Shown piece after piece: positions 1-6,169 of a stretch of 8,435 nt of DNA. The notes under the pieces were generated by a model that saw only the letters and a list, made by a program, of their open reading frames with translations, was not told the origin of the DNA and did not search any database. Position numbers and translations under genes: made by a program. This DNA comes from Dehalococcoidia bacterium (GTDB lineage Bacteria > Chloroflexota > Dehalococcoidia > JAENJB01), in the NCBI GenBank assembly GCA_016844565.1, contig JAENJB010000064.1:1-8435 (forward strand). Reading direction: 5' to 3'. Numbering within the stretch: the stretch's first letter is position 1; each line of letters starts with the position of its first letter.

Positions 1-1292
1 GACTTCAGGAAGTTGGCCCAGTAGCCCACTTCACCGTGGGGTGGGACCTTCCAGTTCTCGGCCTTCATGGCCTCATCGAAGCCGCCGTTGTCGACCTTCG
101 GGTCGTAGCCGACGGTGTGGCAGGTGGCGCAGGACTCGGTCCAGTGCCCATCGGGGTTGTTCAGATTTTGAGTGAGTATCTCGGCATGGCCCGAGGCCTT
201 CCATGCGGTGAACATGTCGGGGGCGGTCTTGCCGTCATGGCAGGGGGTGCAGTCGGCGGCCAGCGGCCGTCCCTTGCCGTCCTGGCCGGAGATAGAGCCC
301 GCCCAGGTGCCGGCGTAGACGCTAATGGTCGCCCCGCTCCTCTTCTCGGTGAGGGTGTACTTGCCGAGGGCGTCTGGTGTGAAGGAGGGGTTCCGGGAGG
401 TGGCGTCGGTCAGGGCCGCCTTGGAACCTTCAGGCCCGGCAACTGCCCATTCATAAGAGGCCTGCTTCTTCCCGTTGAGCAGCACCGGGACCCCCTTGGG
501 CACGTTCTGGATGCCCAGGCTGACGGCGTAAGGGATCTCAGCAGATACGTTCACGGTCCCGCTGTAGCTGCCGCTGGAGGTCGTAGCTGTCACCCTGAAA
601 GTGGCTACCTCGGCGGCCTCAAGGGCGTGCGGGCTAATGGCCTGGACCTGGAAGCGGTCCAGCAGGTCCCAGGTGTCCCTTTTGGCGAGGACGAACTTCT
701 CGGCAACCGGGTCCTCCACGAACCTGGGGGTCTGGAGTGCCCTGATAAGCTCAGCTTTGTAGGCGGCGTTATCTGGGAGGGTCACTGCTAAGGTGTCGGT
801 CGTTTCGTTGGCGACCTTGGCCTTGGGGCCGGCGGTCTGGGTCCATTTGAAGCCGCTGAGGGTTGAGCCATCCAGTGAGTCCACGGTGGCCTTCAACGTG
901 ACGGTGGCGCCGGGCTTGGCCGTCTGGGCCGTACCCGCGTTCACCGCCACTTTCTTGTCGGGTTCGAGGACCGCGTCCTTGCTGGTCATTTGGCCGGCAA
1001 CCACCAGGACGGTGGCGGTGAAGGGCTTGAAGTTATCCTTCTTTATGGTGACGGTGAAGGTGCCCGGGGGGAGCTTGGCTGTGAAGACCCCCTTGGCGTC
1101 AGTAGTGATGGAGAGGTCCTTGATGACCGGGCTGGTGGTCACCGCGGCCCCGGCCACCGGAGCGCCCGTAAGCTTATTGGTGACTGTTCCGGTGATGCTG
1201 TCCTTCTGGCTACAACCGGACACCAGCAGAACGGCCAAAAGCAGAAAGCCAAGAACAGTGAAGAGAGCTTTCCCGGGCTTACGCATATCCAT
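1..1292 (-). CDS. Multiheme cytochrome c lipoprotein with CarboxypepD_reg and Ig/PKD-like domains (3' end outside window)
   Basis: Reading the minus strand from ATG at 1292 gives 430 codons with no stop before the window edge. Residues 1-27 form a lipoprotein signal: charged MDMRKPGK, a hydrophobic core, and lipobox VSGC with the lipidated Cys at 27. Residues about 32-112 resemble a CarboxypepD_reg beta-sandwich (SITGTVTNKLTGAPVAGAAV, then TDAKGVFTAKLPPGTFTVTI). Residues about 115-330 look like Ig/PKD-like strands (WTQTAGP at 150-156). Two heme c motifs follow, CTPCH at 348-352 and CATCH at 388-392. Between them AWKASGHA has a His (369) typical of distal ligands in cytochrome c554-like multiheme proteins. 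More hemes probably lie beyond the edge. The protein is likely lipid-anchored outside the cytoplasmic membrane and used in electron transfer; its partner is unknown. It lies downstream of ccmABCD, so it may be a client of that machinery. A second in-frame ATG at 1286 is possible, but ATG 1292 fits the AAGGAGG just upstream. Confidence 0.85.
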   Translation of the reverse strand, partial: MDMRKPGKALFTVLGFLLLAVLLVSGCSQKDSITGTVTNKLTGAPVAGAAVTTSPVIKDLSITTDAKGVFTAKLPPGTFTVTIKKDNFKPFTATVLVVAGQMTSKDAVLEPDKKVAVNAGTAQTAKPGATVTLKATVDSLDGSTLSGFKWTQTAGPKAKVANETTDTLAVTLPDNAAYKAELIRALQTPRFVEDPVAEKFVLAKRDTWDLLDRFQVQAISPHALEAAEVATFRVTATTSSGSYSGTVNVSAEIPYAVSLGIQNVPKGVPVLLNGKKQASYEWAVAGPEGSKAALTDATSRNPSFTPDALGKYTLTEKRSGATISVYAGTWAGSISGQDGKGRPLAADCTPCHDGKTAPDMFTAWKASGHAEILTQNLNNPDGHWTESCATCHTVGYDPKVDNGGFDEAMKAENWKVPPHGEVGYWANFLK

Positions 1293-1297
1293 ATGCG

Positions 1298-1304
1298 CCT
1301 CCTT
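1298..1304 (-). promoter_or_regulatory. Shine-Dalgarno site of the multiheme cytochrome gene
   Basis: On the minus strand this reads AAGGAGG, a full anti-16S match. It is 5 nt before the ATG at 1292 and 11 nt before the in-frame ATG at 1286. Both spacings are usable, so it supports the gene but leaves a two-residue doubt about the start. Confidence 0.75.
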
Positions 1305-1401
1305 AAGGAAGTAGCTGGACTTCTAGTCCGGTCCTGCCCGGACGGAGACAGGGCCTCACTTCCCGGATAACATGGTACATCCCGAGGGGGCGCACAGTAA
1401 G

Positions 1402-1429
1402 GGTATAGCAGAGTATTTTCGGAGGGCAA
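1402..1429 (-). promoter_or_regulatory. Possible sigma70-type promoter for the multiheme cytochrome gene
   Basis: On the minus strand TTGCCC (1424-1429) is followed by a 16-nt spacer and TATACC (1402-1407). Each hexamer matches 4 of 6 consensus bases. It lies about 110 bp upstream of the cytochrome start. The leader between them has short palindromes, such as GGACT/AGTCC around 1317-1329. This is a weak motif match in G+C-rich DNA, but it lies in the only gap over 300 bp in the window (1293-1621). A separate promoter would let the cytochrome be expressed independently of the ccm genes. Confidence 0.3.
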
Positions 1430-1461
1430 AAAGTCTTGTTTTTGGGGGAAATACGCCCTAT

Positions 1462-1580
1462 GGGGGTGTTTATCACCCTCACCCCTTCGGCAAGCTCAGG
1501 GCAGGCTCTATCCCTCTCCCGTCAAGGGAGAGGGAAGCATCCTCTCTCCCCTGGAGGGAGAGAGTTAGAGAGAGGGGGAC
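1462..1580. repeat. CCCTCTCC double-hairpin repeat, copy A
   Basis: This non-coding element fills much of the 1293-1621 gap, downstream of the radical SAM gene. The first hairpin has a perfect 10-bp stem, TCCCTCTCCC (1511-1520) with GGGAGAGGGA (1526-1535), loop GTCAA. The second has a 9-bp stem, CTCTCTCCC (1542-1550) with GGGAGAGAG (1556-1564). The left part holds GGGTGTTTATC, related to the end of the copy between ccmB and ccmC, and a CTTCGGCAAGCTCAGGGC segment. Bases 1509-1537 recur exactly, inverted, at 3526-3554. The hairpins could also act as a weak terminator or stabilise mRNA 3' ends, although no T-tract follows. Confidence 0.75.
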
Positions 1581-1621
1581 AATAGACGGGAAAGGGAGCA
1601 GGTGCTAAATCGGAGTTCGAG

Positions 1622-3475
1622 CTACGGCTCGCTCGCCACGGTCTCGCGGCACTTTTGCCTGCACACGGGGTTTCTGGCCTGGAGGCCGCACGCAGTGCAT
1701 TCGCCGTAGCGGCAATCAGGCGTTTCCCTGCCCTCCAGGGCCTTCAGATACTCTTTCTTCAGGAAGGCGCGGCTCACGCCGACATCGATGTGGTCCCACG
1801 GCAGTGCTTCGTCTAGCGATCGTTCCCGGTGGGCGTAGAAAGAGAGGTCGAGGTCGTTCTCTTTGAAGGCCTGGAGCCACTTGTCGTACTGGAACCGCTC
1901 ACTCCATCCATCGAAGGAGCATCCCAGTTGCCAGGCCCGGTGAATGACCTGCCCCAGGCGGCGGTCTCCCCGCGAGAGGGCGGCTTCAAGCTGGCTCATC
2001 CTTGGCGCCTGCCACGAGAACTGTGCCCCTATCCGGCGGAGGCCGGTCCTGAGGGTCTCCTCCTTCATCACGAGCTGCTCTTCCCCCTCCTGGGGGGCCC
2101 ACTGAAACGGCGTGTGCGGCTTGGGCACAAATGGCGAGACGCTGGCTTTCACGTTGGGTCGTCTCCCTCCGGAGCCCCTGCCTTGCTGCTGAATCCTCCG
2201 CACCAGCTCGATTATGCCCTTCACATCATCCATGGTCTCGGTGGGCAGGCCCACCATGAAATAGAGCTTCAAACTGTTCCAGCCTTTTTCGAAGGCGGCC
2301 CCGGCGGCGCTCAGTATTTTCTCCTCGGTCATCCCCTTGTTGATGGTCTGGCGGAGCCTGTCGCTGCCAGCCTCAGGGGCGAAGGTAAGGGTGGTCTTGC
2401 GCCGGGCCGGCAGGGCATCGAGGAGGGCCAGAGAGAAGCTATCCATCCGCAGGCTGGGAAGGGACAGACTGAGGACCTGGTCGCCGTAGCGCCGGGTAAG
2501 GAGGCTCACCAGTTGCTCGATATCCGGGTAGTCGGTGGTGCTCAGGGAAAGAAGGGATATCTCCTGATAGCCGCAGTGGCGAAGGAGGCCTTCCACTGCG
2601 TCGGCCACCTCGGAGGGAGTCCTTTCTCTCACCGGCCGGTAGATTATGCCTGCCTGGCAGAAGCGGCAGCCGCGGCTGCAGCCGCGCTGGATCTCCACTG
2701 CGCCCCGGTCGTGCACCGCCTCTATGTAGGGCACGGGGGGGTTGGTAACCGCCGGAGGCAGCGGCGACACCACTCGCCGCGAAATCCTCGGGCGCACCCC
2801 CGGCGCCAGCGGCTCAAAGGAGCGCAGGCGGCCGTCAGGATGGTATTCGGCGTGGTACAGCTGAGGCACATAGACGCCTTCAATGCCAGCCGCCTGGACC
2901 AGCAGCTCCCGCCGCGATTTCCTCCCCGTACCGCCTTTCCATTCCCGAAACAGGTTGACCAGTTCGAGCAGGACCTCCTCGCCCTCTCCCAGAACGAAGA
3001 GGTCAATGAAGTCTGACATCGCCTCGGGGTTGAGGACGCAGCCGCCCCCGGCGATAACCAGAGGGTCGGATTCCCCCCTTTCCCCGGACCTGAGGGGTAT
3101 GCCGGACAGGTGGAGCATGTTGAGGACATTGGTGTAGGTCAGCTCATATCCCAGGGAGAAGCCGAGGATGTCGAAGTCCTTCAAGGAACGGCGGGATTCC
3201 AGGCTGAAAAGGGGCTTGCCTTCCCGTTGCAGCAAGTCCTGCATGTCCACCCACGGGGCGTAGACGCGCTCGGCGAGCACGTCCGCCTGGTTGTTGAGAA
3301 GGCTGTAGAGAATGGGCACGGCCATGTTGGACATGCCGATTTCGTACACCTCGGGGAAGGCCAGGGCTACCCTGACCCTGGCCGCTGCCCAGTCCTTGAC
3401 CACGCTATTCCATTCTCCGCCGGTATAGCGCGCCGGGCGGCTCACCTGAAGAAGGAGGTTATCGGTAGGGAGCAT
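1622..3475 (-). CDS. TIGR03960-type radical SAM protein with B12-binding-like N-terminal domain
   Basis: This 617-residue protein matches the layout of the uncharacterised TIGR03960 family. The N-terminal region (about 30-180) is a cobalamin-binding-like Rossmann domain with FDILGFSLGYELTYTNVLNM at 101-120 and GEGEE at 163-167. The radical SAM core follows, with the cluster ligands C266, C270 and C273 in CSRGCRFC. SPFVPKPHTPFQWAP at 447-461 is a typical late-core motif. The C-terminal tail has Cys at 588, 593, 596, 605 and 609, which could hold a second metal centre. The family reaction is not known to me; SAM cleavage is inferred from the motif. In many genomes the family is fused to, or next to, a DUF2344 (TIGR03936) protein and ribonuclease G or L21/L27 genes. 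None of these is present here. ATG 3475 is preceded by GAGG (3483-3486) at 7 nt. It is the last gene before the cytochrome and about 200 bp after ccmD. Confidence 0.9.
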   Translation of the reverse strand: MLPTDNLLLQVSRPARYTGGEWNSVVKDWAAARVRVALAFPEVYEIGMSNMAVPILYSLLNNQADVLAERVYAPWVDMQDLLQREGKPLFSLESRRSLKDFDILGFSLGYELTYTNVLNMLHLSGIPLRSGERGESDPLVIAGGGCVLNPEAMSDFIDLFVLGEGEEVLLELVNLFREWKGGTGRKSRRELLVQAAGIEGVYVPQLYHAEYHPDGRLRSFEPLAPGVRPRISRRVVSPLPPAVTNPPVPYIEAVHDRGAVEIQRGCSRGCRFCQAGIIYRPVRERTPSEVADAVEGLLRHCGYQEISLLSLSTTDYPDIEQLVSLLTRRYGDQVLSLSLPSLRMDSFSLALLDALPARRKTTLTFAPEAGSDRLRQTINKGMTEEKILSAAGAAFEKGWNSLKLYFMVGLPTETMDDVKGIIELVRRIQQQGRGSGGRRPNVKASVSPFVPKPHTPFQWAPQEGEEQLVMKEETLRTGLRRIGAQFSWQAPRMSQLEAALSRGDRRLGQVIHRAWQLGCSFDGWSERFQYDKWLQAFKENDLDLSFYAHRERSLDEALPWDHIDVGVSRAFLKKEYLKALEGRETPDCRYGECTACGLQARNPVCRQKCRETVASEP

Positions 3476-3489
3476 GTCTTTACCTCATG

Positions 3490-3667
3490 TCATTGCGAGG
3501 GGAGACCGAAGCAATCCGACCGTCTCTTCCCTCTCCCTTGACGGGAGAGGGATAGGGAGAGGGTGTGCTCTTCAGACGAGACATCCCCCTCTCTCTAGCT
3601 CTCCCCCTCCAGGGGGGAGAGGAACAGATTCAGATTGCTCCAGTACTTCGTGTCTGGCCATGACAGA
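3490..3667. repeat. TCATTGCGAG-type repeat apparently interrupted by another repeat
   Basis: The left part (3490-3516) starts with TCATTGCGAG and ends with GAAGCAATC, the end pattern of the complete element at 6067-6162. The right part (3633-3667) has GATTGCT followed by CATGACAG, a degenerate version of the opposite end. Between them lies copy B of the CCCTCTCC repeat (3526-3625). The simplest reading is one element nested inside another. The left end is immediately upstream of the ribosome binding site of the radical SAM gene. Confidence 0.55.
3526..3625. repeat. CCCTCTCC double-hairpin repeat, copy B
   Basis: Hairpin 1 is TCCCTCTCCC (3528-3537) with GGGAGAGGGA (3543-3552), a perfect 10-bp stem. 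Hairpin 2 is CTCTCCCCC (3599-3607) with GGGGGAGAG (3613-3621), 9 bp. Bases 3526-3554 are the exact reverse complement of 1509-1537 in copy A, so A and B flank the radical SAM gene in opposite orientation. It has no coding potential of its own. Confidence 0.75.
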
Positions 3668-3677
3668 ATGGCAATCG

Positions 3678-3821
3678 CTACTTCTTCGCTCTAAGCGCTT
3701 CTTTGAGGGACTCCAACTCTCTCCTGAGCTGTTTCTGTCTCAACAACAGTACCCAGACGTACCCGAAGAGCACCGCCCAGACGATGGTGTAAATGGCGAA
3801 CAGGTATCCTAGATTTTCCAT
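3678..3821 (-). CDS. ccmD: Heme exporter protein CcmD
   Basis: The minus strand from ATG 3821 to TAG 3678-3680 encodes 47 residues. One membrane helix spans about 5-27 (GYLFAIYTIVWAVLFGYVWV), followed by a basic, probably cytoplasmic amphipathic tail (RQKQLRRELESLKEALRAKK). Size, single helix and the charged tail are typical of CcmD. The gene starts 19 bp after the ccmC stop and has AAGGAG about 8 nt upstream of its ATG. In other bacteria CcmD binds the CcmABC complex and helps release heme-loaded CcmE. CcmD sequences diverge strongly, so the assignment rests mainly on position and topology, which both fit well. Confidence 0.87.
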   Translation of the reverse strand: MENLGYLFAIYTIVWAVLFGYVWVLLLRQKQLRRELESLKEALRAKK

Positions 3822-3840
3822 TACTGGTCTCCTTATGTTA

Positions 3841-4518
3841 TCACTTCAACGATTGTCTTAGCTGGTCGATCTCCCGCCGGAGGTTCTTCTGCTCCACTGT
3901 GCGGGTCAGCAGGATAATGTAGAGCAGTGTGAAAGCTGCGAGGCTTACCATGAGCACCCAGACGAAGATGGGGTCGAGGGCGCCCCTGGCGACAGTTGGA
4001 GGTGGATGGGCCAGGTTCCAGAGACGGGTGGTCAGATAGATGATGGGCACATCCACGAAACCAATGATGGCCACCACGGCGGCGTACCTGGCGCCGCGCG
4101 ATTCCTCGGTGGCGTAGGAGCGCACCATGAGGTAAGCCAGGTATATCAGCCAGAGGATGAGTGTCGAGGTCAGGCGCGGGTCCCAGGTCCACCACCAGCC
4201 CCAGAAGGACCTGGCCCAGATGGAGCCGCTGATGAGAGCCAGACTGGTGAAGACCAGTCCTACCTCGGCCGAACTGCGCGCCAGGGTATCCCATTTGAGA
4301 TTTCTCTTCCACAAGAAGAGGACGCTGCACAGAGAAACAATGCCGAAGGCTACCAGGGCGATCCATGCCGAGGGGACATGGACGTACAGGATCCTGATGG
4401 TGTTCCCCAGTTGCTTCTCTTCAGGTGAGAAGACCAGGGCGCCGTAGAGGGCCACTGCCATGAGCACGAAAGCTATCAATATCGCCACCCCGGTCCATGG
4501 CGTGTTTTTGTTCTTCAC
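3841..4518 (-). CDS. ccmC: Heme-handling membrane protein CcmC
   Basis: This 225-residue polytopic protein has about six membrane helices and the tryptophan-rich motif WGWWWTWD at 106-113, followed by PRLTS. That is the signature of the CcmC/CcmF/CcsA heme-handling family. H47 (in HVPSAW) and H171 (in LAHPPPT) stand where the two external axial heme ligands of CcmC are expected. It presents heme on the outer face of the membrane for covalent attachment to CcmE. The start is GTG at 4518, supported by AGGAGG at 4524-4529; no ATG lies closer to that site. Length agrees with the family. ccmD follows by 19 bp, and a repeat element separates it from ccmB. Confidence 0.95.
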   Translation of the reverse strand: MKNKNTPWTGVAILIAFVLMAVALYGALVFSPEEKQLGNTIRILYVHVPSAWIALVAFGIVSLCSVLFLWKRNLKWDTLARSSAEVGLVFTSLALISGSIWARSFWGWWWTWDPRLTSTLILWLIYLAYLMVRSYATEESRGARYAAVVAIIGFVDVPIIYLTTRLWNLAHPPPTVARGALDPIFVWVLMVSLAAFTLLYIILLTRTVEQKNLRREIDQLRQSLK

Positions 4519-4523
4519 GGTTA

Positions 4524-4529
4524 CCTCCT
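4524..4529 (-). promoter_or_regulatory. Shine-Dalgarno site fixing the GTG start of ccmC
   Basis: Minus-strand AGGAGG lies 5 nt before GTG 4518. It explains initiation at a GTG codon and lies just outside the repeat at 4540-4641, so insertion of the repeat left the ccmC translation signal intact. Confidence 0.7.
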
Positions 4530-4539
4530 ATTCTCAGGT

Positions 4540-4641
4540 TGTTTAGCAAAGGGTGTTTTAGAGGGGCTTCGCACCTCTATCAAAACATATCCCTCTCTCC
4601 TTTTCAAGGAGAGAGGGGCAGGGGTGAGAGGTTGCTAAACA
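4540..4641. repeat. MITE-like element with 10-bp terminal inverted repeats between ccmB and ccmC
   Basis: The ends are perfect inverted repeats, TGTTTAGCAA (4540-4549) and TTGCTAAACA (4632-4641). Inside are two hairpins. One is an imperfect stem of GTTTT and AGAGG with CCTCT and AAAAC around 4555-4585. The other is a perfect 12-bp stem CCCTCTCTCCTT (4591-4602) with AAGGAGAGAGGG (4606-4617), loop TTC. The CCCTCTC hairpin and the GGGGTGAG...AAACAC edge relate it to copies A and B. No open reading frame or transposase is present, so if mobile it would need a transposase supplied in trans. Confidence 0.7.
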
Positions 4642-4644
4642 CTC

Positions 4645-5319
4645 CTACTCTTCAACGGCAAATTCAAAAAGGAAGGCGGAGAGCACCAGGAAAATGGCGT
4701 CGAAGGCCGCTATGATGAGCAGCCATGACCTGGCGGTGCTCAGGGGTTCTCCGGATATTATCACTCCGGTCGCTTTGACTGCCGCGATGATGACCGGCAC
4801 GGCCACCGGGATGAAGAGGATGGGCAGCATAATTTCACGGGCCTTGGTGTTGGCGGCGATGGTGGCGAAGATGGTCCCGATAGCGGCGAAGCCAATGGTG
4901 GCCATCAGGGCCACCAGGGCCAACGAAGGCAGGAAGACAGGCAGATTGAAGAGGATGAGGAAGATGGGCATCGCCGCCGCCTCTACCAGCAGCATGAAGA
5001 GGAGGCTGGCAGCCATCTTGCCCATGAAGATGACGTCCCTGTCCACCGGGCAGAGCAGCAGCCCTTGAAGACTGCCCTTGTCCGTTTCCGCCGCCATCGA
5101 GCGGCTCAGCCCCAGCATGCCCGCGAAGGTGAATGCCACCCACAGGATGCCGCCTGAGAGCAGCCTGATGACCTCGCTCTCGGGCTCGAACGCGAAGCTG
5201 AAGATCACCAGCACCAGCACGGTGAATACGAGCACCGAAGTAACGATATCTTTGGTGCGCAGCTCGGAGAGGATATCCTTCCAGATGATGGCGCCGACTT
5301 TGCCCAGGTACTCGCTCAC
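4645..5319 (-). CDS. ccmB: Heme exporter permease CcmB
   Basis: This 224-residue integral membrane protein has six predicted helices at about 24-42, 53-71, 100-124, 129-156, 165-187 and 198-220. The motif ANTKAREIMLPILFIPVAVP at 156-175 and the segment around residues 67-90 (MLGLSRSMAAETDKGSLQGL) are characteristic of CcmB. It is the permease partner of CcmA; together they use ATP to release holo-CcmE from CcmC/CcmD. The start is GTG at 5319, overlapping the ccmA stop by 4 nt (GTGA), which implies translational coupling. An AGGAG lies 7 nt upstream of the GTG, within the ccmA end. Length is normal for the family. Confidence 0.94.
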   Translation of the reverse strand: MSEYLGKVGAIIWKDILSELRTKDIVTSVLVFTVLVLVIFSFAFEPESEVIRLLSGGILWVAFTFAGMLGLSRSMAAETDKGSLQGLLLCPVDRDVIFMGKMAASLLFMLLVEAAAMPIFLILFNLPVFLPSLALVALMATIGFAAIGTIFATIAANTKAREIMLPILFIPVAVPVIIAAVKATGVIISGEPLSTARSWLLIIAAFDAIFLVLSAFLFEFAVEE

Positions 5320-6041
5320 TCCCGGACTCCTGCCAGTTGGAGGTAAGTCGCGCAGAAGTGGGCGAGGTCGAGGGCTTGCGTGCTCTGCTCGTAGGCCACC
5401 TTGCCTTCTACCAGGACGATGGCCCGGTCTCCCATCGCCAGGCCGCGCTCGAGATTATGGGTGGCCATCAGCACCGTCCTCCTCTCGTCCGTTCCCGACG
5501 AATCGGGATGCACGGTCTCCTTCAGCAGGGTCAGGGCCATCTGGTCCAGCCCCGTTTCCGGCTCGTCGAGCAGCAGGATGGGGGGCTGGTGCAGGATGGC
5601 ACGGGCAATGGAAAGCCTCTGTTGCAGGCCCCGCGAGAAGGTGCGCACCCGGTCATGCAGCCGGGATGTCAGCCCCACCTTCGCGATAACCTCCCGGATC
5701 CGTTTGTCCGGGTTGGGCACATCGAACATCCGTCCGTAGAACCTGAGGTTCTCGTACGCAGTGAGGTTATCGTAGAGGAAGGTCTGATGGGATACGAGCC
5801 CGATGCTGCGGCGCGCCTCCGCGGCGTGGCGGCCCGCATCCAGGCCGTTGATGAGGACGCGGCCGGAGTCAGGCTTGCTCAGGGAGGACAGCACCTTGAT
5901 AAGGGTGGTCTTTCCCGCTCCGTTGGGGCCGAAGACGGTCAGAAACTCCCCAATCTTTACCTTGAGGTCTATGCCCTGGAGAGCGGGCTTCAGCCCGAAG
6001 GACTTGAAGACCCCCTCGGACTCAATGGCCCAGACTGGCAT
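5316..6041 (-). CDS. ccmA: Heme exporter ATP-binding protein CcmA
   Basis: This 241-residue ABC ATPase has Walker A GPNGAGKTT (38-46), a Q-loop Gln at 86, signature FSRGLQQRLS (135-144, a variant of LSGGQ), Walker B ILLLDEP (155-161) and the switch His at 195 (ATHN). It energises the CcmABCD heme/CcmE complex at the inner membrane face. Its assignment to CcmA rather than another ABC-2 ATPase rests on the adjoining ccmB, ccmC and ccmD. ATG 6041 has GGAGG 7 nt upstream. The last four bases overlap the ccmB start. One oddity is HPDSSG at 178-183, before RRTVLMATHN: it is encoded by a perfect palindrome and may be a small repeat-derived insertion. Confidence 0.93.
   Translation of the reverse strand: MPVWAIESEGVFKSFGLKPALQGIDLKVKIGEFLTVFGPNGAGKTTLIKVLSSLSKPDSGRVLINGLDAGRHAAEARRSIGLVSHQTFLYDNLTAYENLRFYGRMFDVPNPDKRIREVIAKVGLTSRLHDRVRTFSRGLQQRLSIARAILHQPPILLLDEPETGLDQMALTLLKETVHPDSSGTDERRTVLMATHNLERGLAMGDRAIVLVEGKVAYEQSTQALDLAHFCATYLQLAGVRE
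5493..5508 (-). repeat. Short palindrome with TTCG loop inside ccmA
   Basis: On the minus strand TCCCGA-TTCG-TCGGGA forms a 6-bp stem with a TTCG tetraloop. It lies in frame within ccmA and encodes part of HPDSSG (178-183), between the Walker B and H-loop regions. It resembles the GCCCCGA...TCGGGGC arm of the repeat at 6067-6162. Confidence 0.5.
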
Positions 6042-6066
6042 GGGAGAGCCTCCCTATGCCCTGGTG

Positions 6067-6162
6067 TCATTGCGAGCCCCGATGAAATCGGGGCGTGGCA
6101 ATCTCCCGGCATCTCTTGTGAGATTGCTTCGTCGTCCGCCATCGGCGGACTCCTCGCAATGA
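6067..6162. repeat. Complete cloverleaf-type repeat with TCATTGCGAG ends
   Basis: Perfect 10-bp terminal inverted repeats TCATTGCGAG (6067-6076) and CTCGCAATGA (6153-6162) enclose three further stems. These are GCCCCGA/TCGGGGC (6076-6082 with 6088-6094), GCAATCTC/GAGATTGC (6098-6105 with 6120-6127) and GTCCGCC/GGCGGAC (6134-6140 with 6144-6150, loop ATC). The first arm shares one base with the outer stem. The 96-bp unit can therefore fold on either strand into a four-way cloverleaf. It fills the gap between the TM-anchored protein and ccmA and codes for nothing. It is best described as a non-autonomous palindromic repeat (REP/MITE-like). Confidence 0.8.
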
Positions 6163-6169
6163 GGGGGGA

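Noticed and set aside
36..791. 251-codon plus-strand open frame at the left end
   Set aside because: It lies antisense to the cytochrome lipoprotein, whose minus-strand frame has a lipobox, CxxCH motifs and a full ribosome site. The plus product is low-complexity Gly/Val/Ala with no recognisable domain. The plus frames at 793-1314 and 990-1370 are shadows for the same reason.
1829..3016. 395-codon plus-strand open frame
   Set aside because: It is antisense to the radical SAM gene, which has clear cluster motifs. The long frame follows from G+C-rich codon structure, and the product shows no known motif.
1462..3625. Radical SAM gene as a composite transposon between inverted copies A and B
   Set aside because: The flanking copies carry no transposase and I see no target-site duplication; independent insertion of two small repeats is the simpler reading.
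3833..4366. 177-codon minus-strand frame overlapping ccmC
   Set aside because: It is an alternative frame of the same strand. The ccmC frame has the WGWWWTWD motif, membrane helices and a ribosome site; this one has none.
1462..4641. CRISPR array suggested by several related short repeats
   Set aside because: Copies are few, widely spaced, in both orientations and separated by genes. There is no regular spacer length and no cas gene.
6067..6162. Cloverleaf read as a tRNA gene
   Set aside because: The arms do not have tRNA lengths, no T-loop GTTCRA consensus or CCA-type acceptor is present, and the ends recur as a repeat at 3490.
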